A stretch of DNA of 39,493 nt, from contig WRFE01000008.1 in NCBI GenBank assembly GCA_009778965.1, forward strand, positions 1 to 39,493, written 5' to 3'. Below, one piece after another: positions 14,724 to 22,747 of the stretch. The stretch's first letter is position 1. The number at the start of each line of letters is the position of its first letter. The position numbers and the translations under genes were made by a program. A model generated the notes under the pieces. It did no database searches and was not told where the DNA came from. It saw only the letters and a list, made by a program, of their open reading frames with translations. Source of the stretch: Candidatus Endomicrobium labiotermitis. Its GTDB lineage: Bacteria > Elusimicrobiota > Endomicrobiia > Endomicrobiales > Endomicrobiaceae.

Positions 14724-17700
14724 ATGAAAAAAGTTTTAATGTTTGTTTTATTTTTATCGGGCATAACAGTTCTGTCGGCAAGTCAGGCGTTTGCTCAATG
14801 GACATGGTATTATGCCGACGTCGTCACAGACCCTGCGGCGGAGATTAACATTTCTTCAACTCAGATAAGCGTTTCAGGTAATGTATTTCAGCCGGGAGGC
14901 TGGAGTATAGGACCGTCGGAATATGTAAAGATATATAATGCATGCGTGGGTATTGATACATATGAAAATATCGGCAATATTACCGTCAGCAACAGCTCAG
15001 CGGCTATAAACGGATTAGTTTCTGGCGGTAATTACATAGGAAATATCTTTATAGACATTGATACAAGCGGTTCGGTAGGAAATATTAATGCAAACCAAAA
15101 TTTTATTTCAATTAAAGATATGTCGAATGTCAACGGAGTCCTTTGTTCAGCCGACATATACATTGAGGCTGACAAAACCGGAAACATCACCGCAAATTCA
15201 AACAAGATTGAAGTAATTAATTCGCACGGATGGGTAGCATATGTTTTCGGAACAACCATTGGAAACAATATAGCTTCTTCTTCCTCATATACCATCACAG
15301 CAAACGCGAACGAAGTTTCTGTAACTTCTTCTTCCGTGGAGTATTCTATATATGGAAGTAATATGGGAATAGGCGGTGTTGCTAATATAACGTCGGATAA
15401 TAATAAAGTTACAGTAGCATATTCAACGGCAGGCAGCATTATCGGCGCTAATGTAGGCAGTTATTCCGATTTTGATATGAAAAACATGATAACACAGGCA
15501 AATAATAATTCGGTTTCAATATCAAATTCGTATTTTAATTCGTCCAATAGCGAGGCTTTTGGCACTTCGGGTAGCGGAGCGAATGTTATTACGAATAATA
15601 ACAGCTTGTCAATAGAAAACAGTTTAAGAATAGTAAATGTTTACGGCGCTTATTCATCCGCGTTGTTTAGCGCTAAAGCGAATAACAATTCCGTTTCTGT
15701 TAAAAATACGACCGCGAGGTCGGGTTATGACACGTTCATATGCGGCGGTGCATTGGACGGCGGAGATTTTATTTCTTGGGATGTATACAAAAATAAGTCA
15801 GATTTCGGAGTTTTTGAAGCAATAGGAAATTCGGTTCGTATTGAAAATCTTACAGGCGGCGATAGTCTAAAAATCTCCGGCGCGTACGGCGATATATATG
15901 CAGGAATAGGAAAAGTGAATAATAATTCAGTGTATATATTAAATTCCTCAACATCCGAATATGTATTTGGCGGGGATATTCAGTCGAACGGCGATGCTTT
16001 GGCTACAGAGTTATACGCCAACGAAAATACCGTAACGCTTGTAAATTCAATGGCTAATGCTATTTATGGCGGCAGTTCTCTTTCGCAGAATACGGCCGCG
16101 GATTATAATCCTATAACCGATACTTTTACACCCGGCGGAAAAACTTTAAACTTCGCAAATAGCAATAAAGTATTAATAACAAGCGGAAATGTTTTGAATG
16201 TTTGGGGCGCTTATGCGGATTCCAAAACGTCAAACGTACAAGCTAACAACAATAAAGTAGAAATATCGTATTCAACAGTAAGTTACGTTACAGGCGTTTG
16301 GGCGAGAAGCTATACCGATGACCCTGCAAACTCAACAGTTCAATCAAACAATAATTCGATTTCAATATCAAATTCAAATTTAAGCGGCAACTGTGTAAGC
16401 GGCGCTGAAACGCAAGGCGATAATGTATTTGCCTCCGGAAACAGCGTATCAATAGAAAACAGTTTACGTATGGCTTATGTTTATGGCGCTTATTCGGATT
16501 GGGCGCAGTTAAGCGCTAAAATAAACGGTAATTCCGTTTCTGTAAAAAATATAAACGCGAATAATGACGTATACATATACGGCGCCCAATTGTACTGCGG
16601 CGGCATGGGTTCTCCTTATGAAAATATAGGTCACAGCGGTTTTGAGACAAACAATAATTCCGTACGTATTGAAAATTTGACAAGTAACGATTATACGGAA
16701 GTAAACGGCGCGTATATCGGACTTGAAGCCGGCATAGGCGCGGCAAACCAAAATTCCGTATATATGTTAAATTCAAACGTTAGTAGTGTTTTTGGCGGAC
16801 ATGTTTATTCTGAGTACGATTGGATTGCCAGGGAACAATATGCGAATCAAAATTCCGTGACGCTTATAAATTCAACGTCAACTTATGTTTACGGCGGATA
16901 TGCTTATTCGGATGAATCTCGTCTTTCAAGCGTTTCTGCATCAGGCAGCGGAAATACTTTAAGCGTCGCAAACGGCAATAAAGTTTCAATAACAGGCGGA
17001 AGCGTCTATGTTGTTGACGGAGGTTATGCGGAATCCGAATCATCAAACGCTCAGGCTAATAACAATTCCGTTACGCTCGAAAATCTTTCAGGAACCGTAT
17101 ATTATATATGCGGCAGCGAAGCTTACGGTAAGTTTGACGGCGGAAAAGTCCAAGCTATAAATAATACGGTTACAATAATCGGCAATTTAGATGTTTCAGA
17201 CGGAATTTACGGCGGCTGGGCGCAAAACTTAGGAACTGGCGGATTTGATGATATTACCGGTAACACACTCAACGTTAAAGGCGGATATATTACGACTGAC
17301 GTAATTTACGGTTTTGAAAATTACAATTTTTATATTCAAGATGCAAATATTACGTCGCCGATTCTTTCTATAGCAAACGGATACTCGGGGAATACATTAG
17401 ACCTTTCTTCGGCAAACGTAAAAGTAATTTTGGGCAAAGGCGTAAAGCTGAATACCGGCGACGAAATTGTCTTAATGCAGAACAGTTCGGTCACAGGTAT
17501 TGCAAGCGAACTTAACAATTCGCAAATAGTAACAAAACAAGGTATAACCAAGATAAATACTTTTAACTTACATGTCGATACTGCCGCAAGCGCGGGCGTT
17601 CATACGTTAAATGCCACTCTTATTGCGATAAACGCTAACTCTGACGTAAAAGCTTTGTCAGAAGGCGTTGCGGGAGCAGTTATTGCGGCGGGACAAGCCG

Positions 17701-18527
17701 CGGACATGGCAAACGGTAATTTACTGTCTTCCGGTTTACAGGAAGGACAGCTGGAAGTCATAGGAGCGGCTTTTGGCGGAATCTCTAAATACAATACCGG
17801 TTCTTCGGTAGATGTCACCGCGTTTGGCGCAGTAGCGGGTATAGGAATGAAGTTAGCTCCTCTTTCCGCGGGAGTATTTGTAGAATATGTTAACGCAAGT
17901 TTTGATACGGAATATAACGGCATAACCGGCAACGGCAAAGCAAGCGCGATAGGCGGCGGCGTTCTTGCTAAAAAAGATATAAATAAAAATCTTTATGCGG
18001 AAGGAATGATAAGAGGCGGGCAGGTTTCAAACGATTATACAACCGAATTAGCCGATGAAGAAGGCATAACTGCGGATTTTGACCACAATTCAATCTATTT
18101 CGGTTTGGCTTTAGGCGGGGGATGCGTTTATCAAATCAATGAAAAAATAAGCATTGACGGATACGGAAGATATGTGTTCACAAATACAGGCGGAACAGAA
18201 GTTGATTTGCCGACCGGCGAAAAATTTAAATTTGATTACACAATGTCTAATCGCATAATAATAGGCGCGAAAGGCGACTATAAAATAAACGATATGTTTA
18301 CGCCGTATGCAGCGCTCTCTTACGATTACGAACTTAGCGGAGACATAACTGCGAAAATAGATGGAGCTGATATTGAAGTTCCGACATTAAACGGCGGAAC
18401 ATTTGTATTTGGTCTTGGTTCAAGCGCGAAAGTTATGGAAGGATTGACGCTGGATTTAAGTATAAACGGTTATGGCGGCGTAAGACAAGGCTTTTCCGGG
18501 TTTTTGAAGCTGAAATACGAAATTTAG
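14724..18527 (+). CDS. Autotransporter adhesin-like protein with Asn/Ser-rich repeat passenger
   Basis: 1267 residues. MKKVLMFVLFLSGITVLSASQAFA is a clear Sec signal peptide with cleavage before QW. Residues ~30-950 are a beta-helix-type passenger made of many short Asn/Ser/Val units of the form NNNSVSIxNS. Within it a block of about 280 residues is duplicated: ENSLRIVNVYGAYSS (near base 15614) recurs as ENSLRMAYVYGAYSD (near base 16454), and ENLTGGDSLKISGAYGDIYAGIG recurs as ENLTSNDYTEVNGAYIGLEA. Residues ~1000-1267 are an autotransporter beta-barrel with alternating segments such as AGVFVEYVNASFDTEY and a final FLKLKYEI. Self-transport to the outer surface and a role in adhesion are inferred from the architecture; the ligand is unknown. 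AGGAG precedes the ATG. It stands alone between terminators and REP elements. Confidence 0.88.
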   Translation: MKKVLMFVLFLSGITVLSASQAFAQWTWYYADVVTDPAAEINISSTQISVSGNVFQPGGWSIGPSEYVKIYNACVGIDTYENIGNITVSNSSAAINGLVSGGNYIGNIFIDIDTSGSVGNINANQNFISIKDMSNVNGVLCSADIYIEADKTGNITANSNKIEVINSHGWVAYVFGTTIGNNIASSSSYTITANANEVSVTSSSVEYSIYGSNMGIGGVANITSDNNKVTVAYSTAGSIIGANVGSYSDFDMKNMITQANNNSVSISNSYFNSSNSEAFGTSGSGANVITNNNSLSIENSLRIVNVYGAYSSALFSAKANNNSVSVKNTTARSGYDTFICGGALDGGDFISWDVYKNKSDFGVFEAIGNSVRIENLTGGDSLKISGAYGDIYAGIGKVNNNSVYILNSSTSEYVFGGDIQSNGDALATELYANENTVTLVNSMANAIYGGSSLSQNTAADYNPITDTFTPGGKTLNFANSNKVLITSGNVLNVWGAYADSKTSNVQANNNKVEISYSTVSYVTGVWARSYTDDPANSTVQSNNNSISISNSNLSGNCVSGAETQGDNVFASGNSVSIENSLRMAYVYGAYSDWAQLSAKINGNSVSVKNINANNDVYIYGAQLYCGGMGSPYENIGHSGFETNNNSVRIENLTSNDYTEVNGAYIGLEAGIGAANQNSVYMLNSNVSSVFGGHVYSEYDWIAREQYANQNSVTLINSTSTYVYGGYAYSDESRLSSVSASGSGNTLSVANGNKVSITGGSVYVVDGGYAESESSNAQANNNSVTLENLSGTVYYICGSEAYGKFDGGKVQAINNTVTIIGNLDVSDGIYGGWAQNLGTGGFDDITGNTLNVKGGYITTDVIYGFENYNFYIQDANITSPILSIANGYSGNTLDLSSANVKVILGKGVKLNTGDEIVLMQNSSVTGIASELNNSQIVTKQGITKINTFNLHVDTAASAGVHTLNATLIAINANSDVKALSEGVAGAVIAAGQAADMANGNLLSSGLQEGQLEVIGAAFGGISKYNTGSSVDVTAFGAVAGIGMKLAPLSAGVFVEYVNASFDTEYNGITGNGKASAIGGGVLAKKDINKNLYAEGMIRGGQVSNDYTTELADEEGITADFDHNSIYFGLALGGGCVYQINEKISIDGYGRYVFTNTGGTEVDLPTGEKFKFDYTMSNRIIIGAKGDYKINDMFTPYAALSYDYELSGDITAKIDGADIEVPTLNGGTFVFGLGSSAKVMEGLTLDLSINGYGGVRQGFSGFLKLKYEI

Positions 18528-18557
18528 AACGGCAAATAATAAATAACAATTAACAAA

Positions 18558-18609
18558 GCACAATAACGGCGGCGGCAATTTGATTGCCGCCGCCGTTATT
18601 GTGCCTTTA
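18558..18609 (+). terminator. Very strong hairpin terminator after the autotransporter gene
   Basis: A perfect 21-bp stem (18558-18578 with 18584-18604) closes a 5-base loop TTTGA; the stem holds two CGGCGG runs. The following CTTTAA is a short T-tract, so it may also act as an mRNA-stabilising 3' end. The loop region GGCAATTTGATTGCC echoes the terminator at 894-931. Confidence 0.8.
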
Positions 18610-18669
18610 AACATCCGTTTTGTTTGCGACAGGCTCCTTATTGCGTCTATTAGTGAGTATTTTTTGCCT
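18608..18669. repeat. Conserved intergenic element, copy B (truncated head)
   Basis: ATCCGTTTTGTTTGCGACAG, then CTCCTTATTGCG, TATTAGTGAGTATTTTTTGCC. This aligns with 38441-38505 before recA and 1042-1100 before icd. The second half, with the covarying hairpin, is missing, and REP-like element R3 begins at the break. Confidence 0.55.
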
Positions 18670-18670
18670 T

Positions 18671-18758
18671 GTTTGTCATTCCGTTGAAAAACGGAATCCA
18701 CATTTGTTTTTTATTATGAACAGTGAACTTAGATACCGACTTTCGTCGGTATGACAAA
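18671..18758. repeat. REP-like palindromic element R3
   Basis: TTTGTCATTCCGTTGAAAAA opens it and TCGTCGGTATGACAAA closes it. The left half forms ATTCCGT/ACGGAAT around GAAAA-like loop bases; the right half forms ACCGACTTTCGTCGGT. Its left hairpin is the same as R7 except for a compensatory pair swap. Confidence 0.75.
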
Positions 18759-18788
18759 AGAGCGGAAGTGCAACTTACTTTTGTCAAT

Positions 18789-18817
18789 TTGACTATAAAC
18801 ATATTTTTAAGTATAAT
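18789..18817 (+). promoter_or_regulatory. Promoter of the tRNA gene
   Basis: TTGACT (18789-18794), a 17-base spacer and TATAAT (18812-18817). Transcription would begin near 18824, leaving a leader of about 11 bases before the tRNA. Confidence 0.85.
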
Positions 18818-18834
18818 CTTCAAACATTTCTAGC

Positions 18835-18908
18835 GGGCCTGTAGCTCAGTTGGTTAGAGCACTCGACTCATAATCGAATGGTCGTAGGTTCAAGTCCTAC
18901 CAGGCCCA
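18835..18908 (+). tRNA. tRNA with anticodon CAT, probably tRNA-Ile2 (lysidine type)
   Basis: The 74-base cloverleaf is complete. The acceptor GGGCCTG (18835-18841) pairs with CAGGCCC (18901-18907), discriminator A at 18908. The D-arm is GCTC...GAGC, and the anticodon loop CTCATAA has CAT at 18869-18871. The T-arm is GTAGG TTCAAGT CCTAC. The anticodon stem has one C-A mismatch at its outer pair. CCA is not encoded. The GGGCCTG acceptor and the CGA/TCG anticodon stem resemble isoleucine tRNAs more than elongator Met, and initiator features are absent, so an AUA-reading Ile tRNA whose C34 is modified by TilS is preferred. Elongator Met is the alternative. Confidence 0.9.
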
Positions 18909-18944
18909 ATTTAATGTAAACGTAAATAGATTAAGTAATACTAC

Positions 18945-18975
18945 AACCGATAACAAAACCTGTTGTCGGTTTTTT
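18945..18975 (+). terminator. Terminator after the tRNA
   Basis: AACCGATAACA (18945-18955) pairs with TGTTGTCGGTT (18961-18971) with one G-T pair, loop AAACC, then a T-tract to 18975. Confidence 0.85.
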
Positions 18976-18987
18976 AATAGTAAGAAA

Positions 18988-19082
18988 ATGATGCAGAGAT
19001 GCAGGGATGCAAAGATGCGAAGCAAACTGCCTTTAAAGCCGTTGCTCCGCATCCCATCATCTTCGCATCTCATCTTCTGCAG
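18988..19082. repeat. Foldback element F4 (GATGCAGA-word type)
   Basis: Left arm: GATGCAGAGATGCAGGGATG then CAAAGATGCGAAGCAA (18990-19026). Right arm (19041-19081): TTGCTCCGCATCCCATCATC then TTCGCATCTCATCTTCTGCAG. The loop between contains CTTTAAAGCCGTTGCTC, carrying the core GCCGTTGCTC shared with F2 and F6. Confidence 0.75.
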
Positions 19083-19088
19083 TTTTTA

Positions 19089-19117
19089 TTGACATAAATA
19101 TATAAATCTTATAAAAT
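19089..19117 (+). promoter_or_regulatory. Likely promoter for the nfnA-nfnB pair
   Basis: TTGACA (19089-19094), a 17-base spacer and TAAAAT (19112-19117); TATAAA at 19110 is an overlapping alternative. It directly follows foldback F4. Confidence 0.65.
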
Positions 19118-19153
19118 AAATATCAAAATTTTTGTTTGATTCTAAGGTAAAAA

Positions 19154-20020
19154 ATGTTTAAAATCGTATTCAAAGAAGTCATGGCTCATAACGTAAAAAG
19201 TTATATTATATCTGCTCCCGATATAGCGAAAAATGCTAAAGCGGGGCAATTTGTTATGGTGCGCATAAATGATAAAGGCGAACGTGTTTCTCTTACGATA
19301 GCTAGCGCTGATATTGCAAACGGTACAATACGCATAATTTTTCAGGAAGCGGGGAAAACTACAAAGCAACTCGGAAGACTTGCCGAAGGCGATTGTATAA
19401 AAGATATTTTAGGCCCTTTAGGCATACCTACCGAAATTAAAAAATACGGCACGGTTGTTGCTGTTGCCGGCGGGGTGGGAACAGCGGAAGTTCTTCCCGT
19501 TATAAATTATTTACGCGCGGAAAGAAATAAAATAATCTCAATTATCGGGGCGAGAAATAAAGATCTTATTTTGCTTGAAAACGAAATAAATAAAAATTCA
19601 GATGAACTTATAATAGCCACGGACGACGGTTCTAAAGGCGTAAAAGGTTTTGTTACAACAGCTCTTACAGATTTAATAAAAAAAGGCGAGAAAATAGATA
19701 TGGTTTATGCCATAGGACCTGTTCCTATGATGAAATCCGTTTCCAATCTGACAAAAGAATATTCTATTCCGACTTTTGTTTCGCTTAACCCCATAATGGT
19801 TGACGGAACAGGAATGTGCGGAGCGTGCCGCGTAACTGTTGACGGAAAAACCCGTTTTGCCTGCGTTGAAGGTCCGGAGTTTGACGCTCATAAAATAGAC
19901 TGGGATGAACTTATTTCCCGTTTGTCGCTTTTTAGAGAACTTGAAAAAGTTTCTGACGAAAAATTCGCGAAAGAAAATTCATGCGAAGATAATCCGGAGT
20001 GCAAATGCCGCAAAAAATAA
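19154..20020 (+). CDS. nfnA: NfnA-like small subunit: NADH-dependent ferredoxin:NADP+ oxidoreductase (or sulfide dehydrogenase beta)
   Basis: 288 residues of the ferredoxin-NADP reductase superfamily, FNR/PyrK-like. The FAD-binding beta-barrel is N-terminal (AGQFVMVRIND; RVSLTIASAD). The NAD-binding part has VAVAGGVGTAEVLPV and AIGPVPMMK. A [2Fe-2S] site follows: Asp217 and Cys222, Cys225, Cys237 in VDGTGMCGACRVTVDGKTRFAC, the Asp/Cys3 arrangement described for NfnA. It overlaps the next gene by 16 bases and functions as a complex with it. Electron-bifurcating transhydrogenation of NADH, ferredoxin and NADPH is the likely role. Sulfide dehydrogenase SudB and glutamate synthase accessory subunits are close relatives that cannot be excluded. 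Confidence 0.9.
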   Translation: MFKIVFKEVMAHNVKSYIISAPDIAKNAKAGQFVMVRINDKGERVSLTIASADIANGTIRIIFQEAGKTTKQLGRLAEGDCIKDILGPLGIPTEIKKYGTVVAVAGGVGTAEVLPVINYLRAERNKIISIIGARNKDLILLENEINKNSDELIIATDDGSKGVKGFVTTALTDLIKKGEKIDMVYAIGPVPMMKSVSNLTKEYSIPTFVSLNPIMVDGTGMCGACRVTVDGKTRFACVEGPEFDAHKIDWDELISRLSLFRELEKVSDEKFAKENSCEDNPECKCRKK

Positions 20021-21381
20021 AAATGCCGCAAAGACCGGCTAACCAGAGAAATAAAGATTTTGAGGAAGTGACAACGGGTTATACCGAAAAAGACGCCGTA
20101 ACGGAAGCCGTGCGCTGCATACAATGCAAAGCGCCGCAATGCGTTAAAGGCTGTCCCGTAAATATTGATATTCCCGGTTTCATTAAACATATAGCCGGTA
20201 AAAACTATGAACAATCCATAAAAGTTTTAAAAGATAAAAATAATCTTCCGGCGGTTTGCGGCAGAGTCTGCCCTCAGGAAAACCAATGTGAAAAAATGTG
20301 CATACTCGGCAAAAAAGGCGACCCCATAGGTATAGGTTATCTTGAACGTTTTGCTTCGGATTGGGCAAGCGAAAATTTAGATATAGTAAAGCCGGAGATA
20401 CTTTCTAATAATATAAAAATTGCCGTTATAGGTTCGGGACCAGCCGGTCTTACATGCGCGGGAGATCTTGCGAAAGCGGGTTATGACGTAACGGTTTTTG
20501 AATCTCTGCACGATACCGGAGGCGTGCTCCGCTACGGTATACCGGAATTCAGACTGCCTATACTTGTTTTGGACAAAGAAATAGATTTTTTAAAAAGTCT
20601 GGGTATAAAGTTTGTTCTTAATTGCCTTATCGGAAGAACCAAGTCCGTAGAAGATTTATGGAACGAAGGTTTTAAAGCCATTTTTGCGGGGACAGGCGCG
20701 GGACTTCCTGTGTTTTTAAATGTTGAAGGCGAAAATTTGAACCATATATATTCTGCTAACGAGTTTTTGGTGCGAGTCAATTTAATGCGTTCTTTTGCTT
20801 TTCCGGAATACGATACCCCTATATATAAAGGCAAGAAAGTCGTTGTAGTCGGAGGCGGAAATACAGCCATGGATTCCGCTCGTACTGCATTAAGGCTTGG
20901 CGCGGAAAGCGTAAAACTTGTGTACCGCCGCACTGAAAATGAAATGCCTGCCCGCGTTGAAGAACGCCATCATGCCGCGGAAGAGGGCGTAGAGTTTGTA
21001 ACATTAACCAATCCTATCAGATTTTTAGGCGATGAAAAAGGTTTTGTTAAAGCCGTTGAATGCGTGAAAATGGAACTTACCGAACCGGATGAATCCGGAC
21101 GCAGAAAACCCGTTAAAGTCGCGAATTCCAATTTTATTATAGAAACAGATTTGGTTGTTTTGGCTTTAGGGTTAAATCCTAATCCTATTTTACCGGCGCT
21201 TACCAAAGGCCTTGAAACAGACTCACACGGTTATATCATTGTTGATGATAATTTAATGACACGTGTGCCCGGTATTTTTGCCGGCGGTGACATTGTCGGC
21301 GGCGATACGGTGATACAAGCTATGGGTATGGGGAAAAAAGCTGCCAAATCCATTGAAAATTATTTGAAAAACAATCCGTAA
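20005..21381 (+). CDS. nfnB: NfnB-like large subunit (GltD/sulfide dehydrogenase alpha-like flavoprotein)
   Basis: 458 residues. The N-terminal Fe-S domain has C38-x2-C41-x4-C46-x3-C50 and C85-x3-C89-x5-C95-x3-C99. It is followed by an FAD Rossmann motif (IAVIGSGPAGLTCAGDLA), the ETGGVLRYGIPEFRLP-type loop (here DTGG) and a second NADPH Rossmann motif (VVVVGGGNTAMDSARTALRLGA) with RRTENEMPAR. The C-terminal GIFAGGDIVGGDTVIQAMGMG is the family FAD end. A GTG at 19999 and an ATG at 20023 are alternatives; GGAG at 19996-19999 favours the ATG at 20005. Often auto-named glutamate synthase small subunit, but no large GltB is nearby and the partner is NfnA-like, so NfnB is preferred. Confidence 0.9.
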   Translation: MPQKIKMPQRPANQRNKDFEEVTTGYTEKDAVTEAVRCIQCKAPQCVKGCPVNIDIPGFIKHIAGKNYEQSIKVLKDKNNLPAVCGRVCPQENQCEKMCILGKKGDPIGIGYLERFASDWASENLDIVKPEILSNNIKIAVIGSGPAGLTCAGDLAKAGYDVTVFESLHDTGGVLRYGIPEFRLPILVLDKEIDFLKSLGIKFVLNCLIGRTKSVEDLWNEGFKAIFAGTGAGLPVFLNVEGENLNHIYSANEFLVRVNLMRSFAFPEYDTPIYKGKKVVVVGGGNTAMDSARTALRLGAESVKLVYRRTENEMPARVEERHHAAEEGVEFVTLTNPIRFLGDEKGFVKAVECVKMELTEPDESGRRKPVKVANSNFIIETDLVVLALGLNPNPILPALTKGLETDSHGYIIVDDNLMTRVPGIFAGGDIVGGDTVIQAMGMGKKAAKSIENYLKNNP

Positions 21382-21392
21382 AGTTTTTAGCA

Positions 21393-21422
21393 TTGACAGA
21401 CCGCATAAAATTGTTTTATAAT
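21393..21422 (+). promoter_or_regulatory. Promoter P1 of the carA-carB operon
   Basis: TTGACA (21393-21398), an 18-base spacer and TATAAT (21417-21422), both exact consensus. It leaves a leader of about 160 bases before carA. Confidence 0.85.
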
Positions 21423-21472
21423 TAGTTCCAACATAAATTTTAAATACCCAATAACTTCATAAGATTCTTCAC

Positions 21473-21506
21473 CCTAAAAGTTTTCAACTTTTAGGACATT
21501 TTTGTG
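21473..21506 (+). terminator. Leader hairpin upstream of carA (possible attenuator)
   Basis: CCTAAAAGTT (21473-21482) pairs perfectly with AACTTTTAGG (21486-21495) around the loop TTC, followed by ACATTTTTG. The stem is A/T-rich, so it is a modest terminator. It lies between P1 and a second TATAAT (21542-21547) that has no strong -35. Could attenuate P1 transcripts in response to pyrimidines or arginine; no coding leader peptide was recognised. Confidence 0.5.
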
Positions 21507-21588
21507 TGAAAAAATGATTTTTTATTAAAGCCGAAAAATGCTATAATCAACAATTAGAATAAATAAATTTTACATATAGGAATAAGCC

Positions 21589-22722
21589 ATGAAAAAACAT
21601 GAAAAGCTTTTGCAGAAAAAGTACAAAAAGGCTTATCTCGAGTTGTCTAACGGGGTAACTCTTGAAGGAAGCGCCATCGGCGCTGATGTAACTGTAAGCG
21701 GAGAAATGGTTTTTAATACGGGAATGTTAGGATATAGCGAAGCAATGTCAGACCCGTCATACTTAGGTCAAATTTTGGTTTTCAGCTTCTGTCTTATAGG
21801 TAATTACGGAATCCCTGCCCCCAAAGGCGGGGATTTTTTTATGACTAAGGGGCATGAAAGCAATTCCATAAAGGCGCAAGGCATAATAGTTTCCGATATT
21901 TACGACGGCTGTCATCATTATGACGGCGGAATGTCTTTGGAAGAATGGATGCTGGAAAACAATGTTCCCGGAATTGCAGGTATAGACACAAGATATTTGG
22001 TGCAGATGATAAGAGAAAACGGGAATCTTTTCGGACGTATTGTTTCGGAAAGCGCAAAAAAAGAAAAACTTAACAAATTTAAATTTTTAAATAATTTTAC
22101 CGAAGACGAATATGTTGACCCTTCAAAATATAATCTTATGCCGTCGGTTTCAACAAAAGAAATACAAAAATTCGGCAAGGGGTCAAAAAAAGTTGCCGTT
22201 ATAGACTGCGGAGCGAAACTTACTATTTCAAGAATGCTTGCGGAAAGAGGTTGTGAAGTTTTGCTTCTGCCTTGGGATACTGATTTTTCAAAGATAGACG
22301 CGGATGGCTGGATTATATCCAACGGTCCCGGCGATCCTCAAAACACAGGGGATTTAGTTGAAAGAATAAGAAAAGACGTGCTTGGTTCCGGGAAACCTGT
22401 TTTCGGGTTATGTCTCGGGCATCAGATATTAGCGCTTGCTGCAGGTGCTAAGACAAAAAGGCTTGCGCACGGGCACAGGAGCCATAACCAGCCCGTTTTT
22501 TCTCTTCCGGACAAACACGCGTATATGACAAGCCAAAACCACAGATACGCAGTTGACAAAAAGACAATACAGCCCGGCTGGGAGCTTTGGTTTGAAAATG
22601 CCAATGACGAATCCGTGGAAGGTTTGAAACATAAAACAAAGCCGTATATGTCTGTTCAATTCCATACCGAGAATGACACAAGCTGGGTTATGGATGAATT
22701 CGTAAACTTACTAAAAAAATAA
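21589..22722 (+). CDS. carA: Carbamoyl-phosphate synthase, small (glutaminase) subunit
   Basis: 377 residues. CarA hydrolyses glutamine and channels ammonia to CarB. The class I amidotransferase domain has the nucleophile Cys275 in VFGLCLGHQILALAAG and His359 and Glu361 in QFHTEN. The N-terminal half has the CarA-specific SGEMVFNTGMLGYSEAMSDPSY and GIAGIDTRYLVQMIRENG. The phrase SYLGQILVFSFCLIGNYG resembles the Bacteroidetes and eukaryote-type CPS lineage more than enterobacterial CarA; this is impression, not computed. AGGAA precedes the ATG. carB follows at 25 bases. Confidence 0.96.
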   Translation: MKKHEKLLQKKYKKAYLELSNGVTLEGSAIGADVTVSGEMVFNTGMLGYSEAMSDPSYLGQILVFSFCLIGNYGIPAPKGGDFFMTKGHESNSIKAQGIIVSDIYDGCHHYDGGMSLEEWMLENNVPGIAGIDTRYLVQMIRENGNLFGRIVSESAKKEKLNKFKFLNNFTEDEYVDPSKYNLMPSVSTKEIQKFGKGSKKVAVIDCGAKLTISRMLAERGCEVLLLPWDTDFSKIDADGWIISNGPGDPQNTGDLVERIRKDVLGSGKPVFGLCLGHQILALAAGAKTKRLAHGHRSHNQPVFSLPDKHAYMTSQNHRYAVDKKTIQPGWELWFENANDESVEGLKHKTKPYMSVQFHTENDTSWVMDEFVNLLKK

Positions 22723-22747
22723 AATTCAAATATAAAGGAAGAAAGGT

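Larger units (their letters stand above)
18528..18834. other. 307-base gene-free region: terminator, element head, REP, tRNA promoter
   Basis: In order: a strong terminator (18558-18604), the head of the conserved intergenic element (18608-18669), REP-like element R3 (18671-18758) and the tRNA promoter (18789-18817). No protein gene seen. Confidence 0.65.

Noticed and set aside
15400-17100. Repetitive DNA in the autotransporter region considered as a CRISPR or satellite array
   Set aside because: The repeats are degenerate codons for NNNSVSI-type units in one open frame, with no constant repeat or spacer length.
19999-21381. NfnB-like gene as the small subunit of glutamate synthase
   Set aside because: The fold is shared, but no GltB-type large subunit is present and the overlapping partner is NfnA-like with the [2Fe-2S] signature; kept only as an alternative name.
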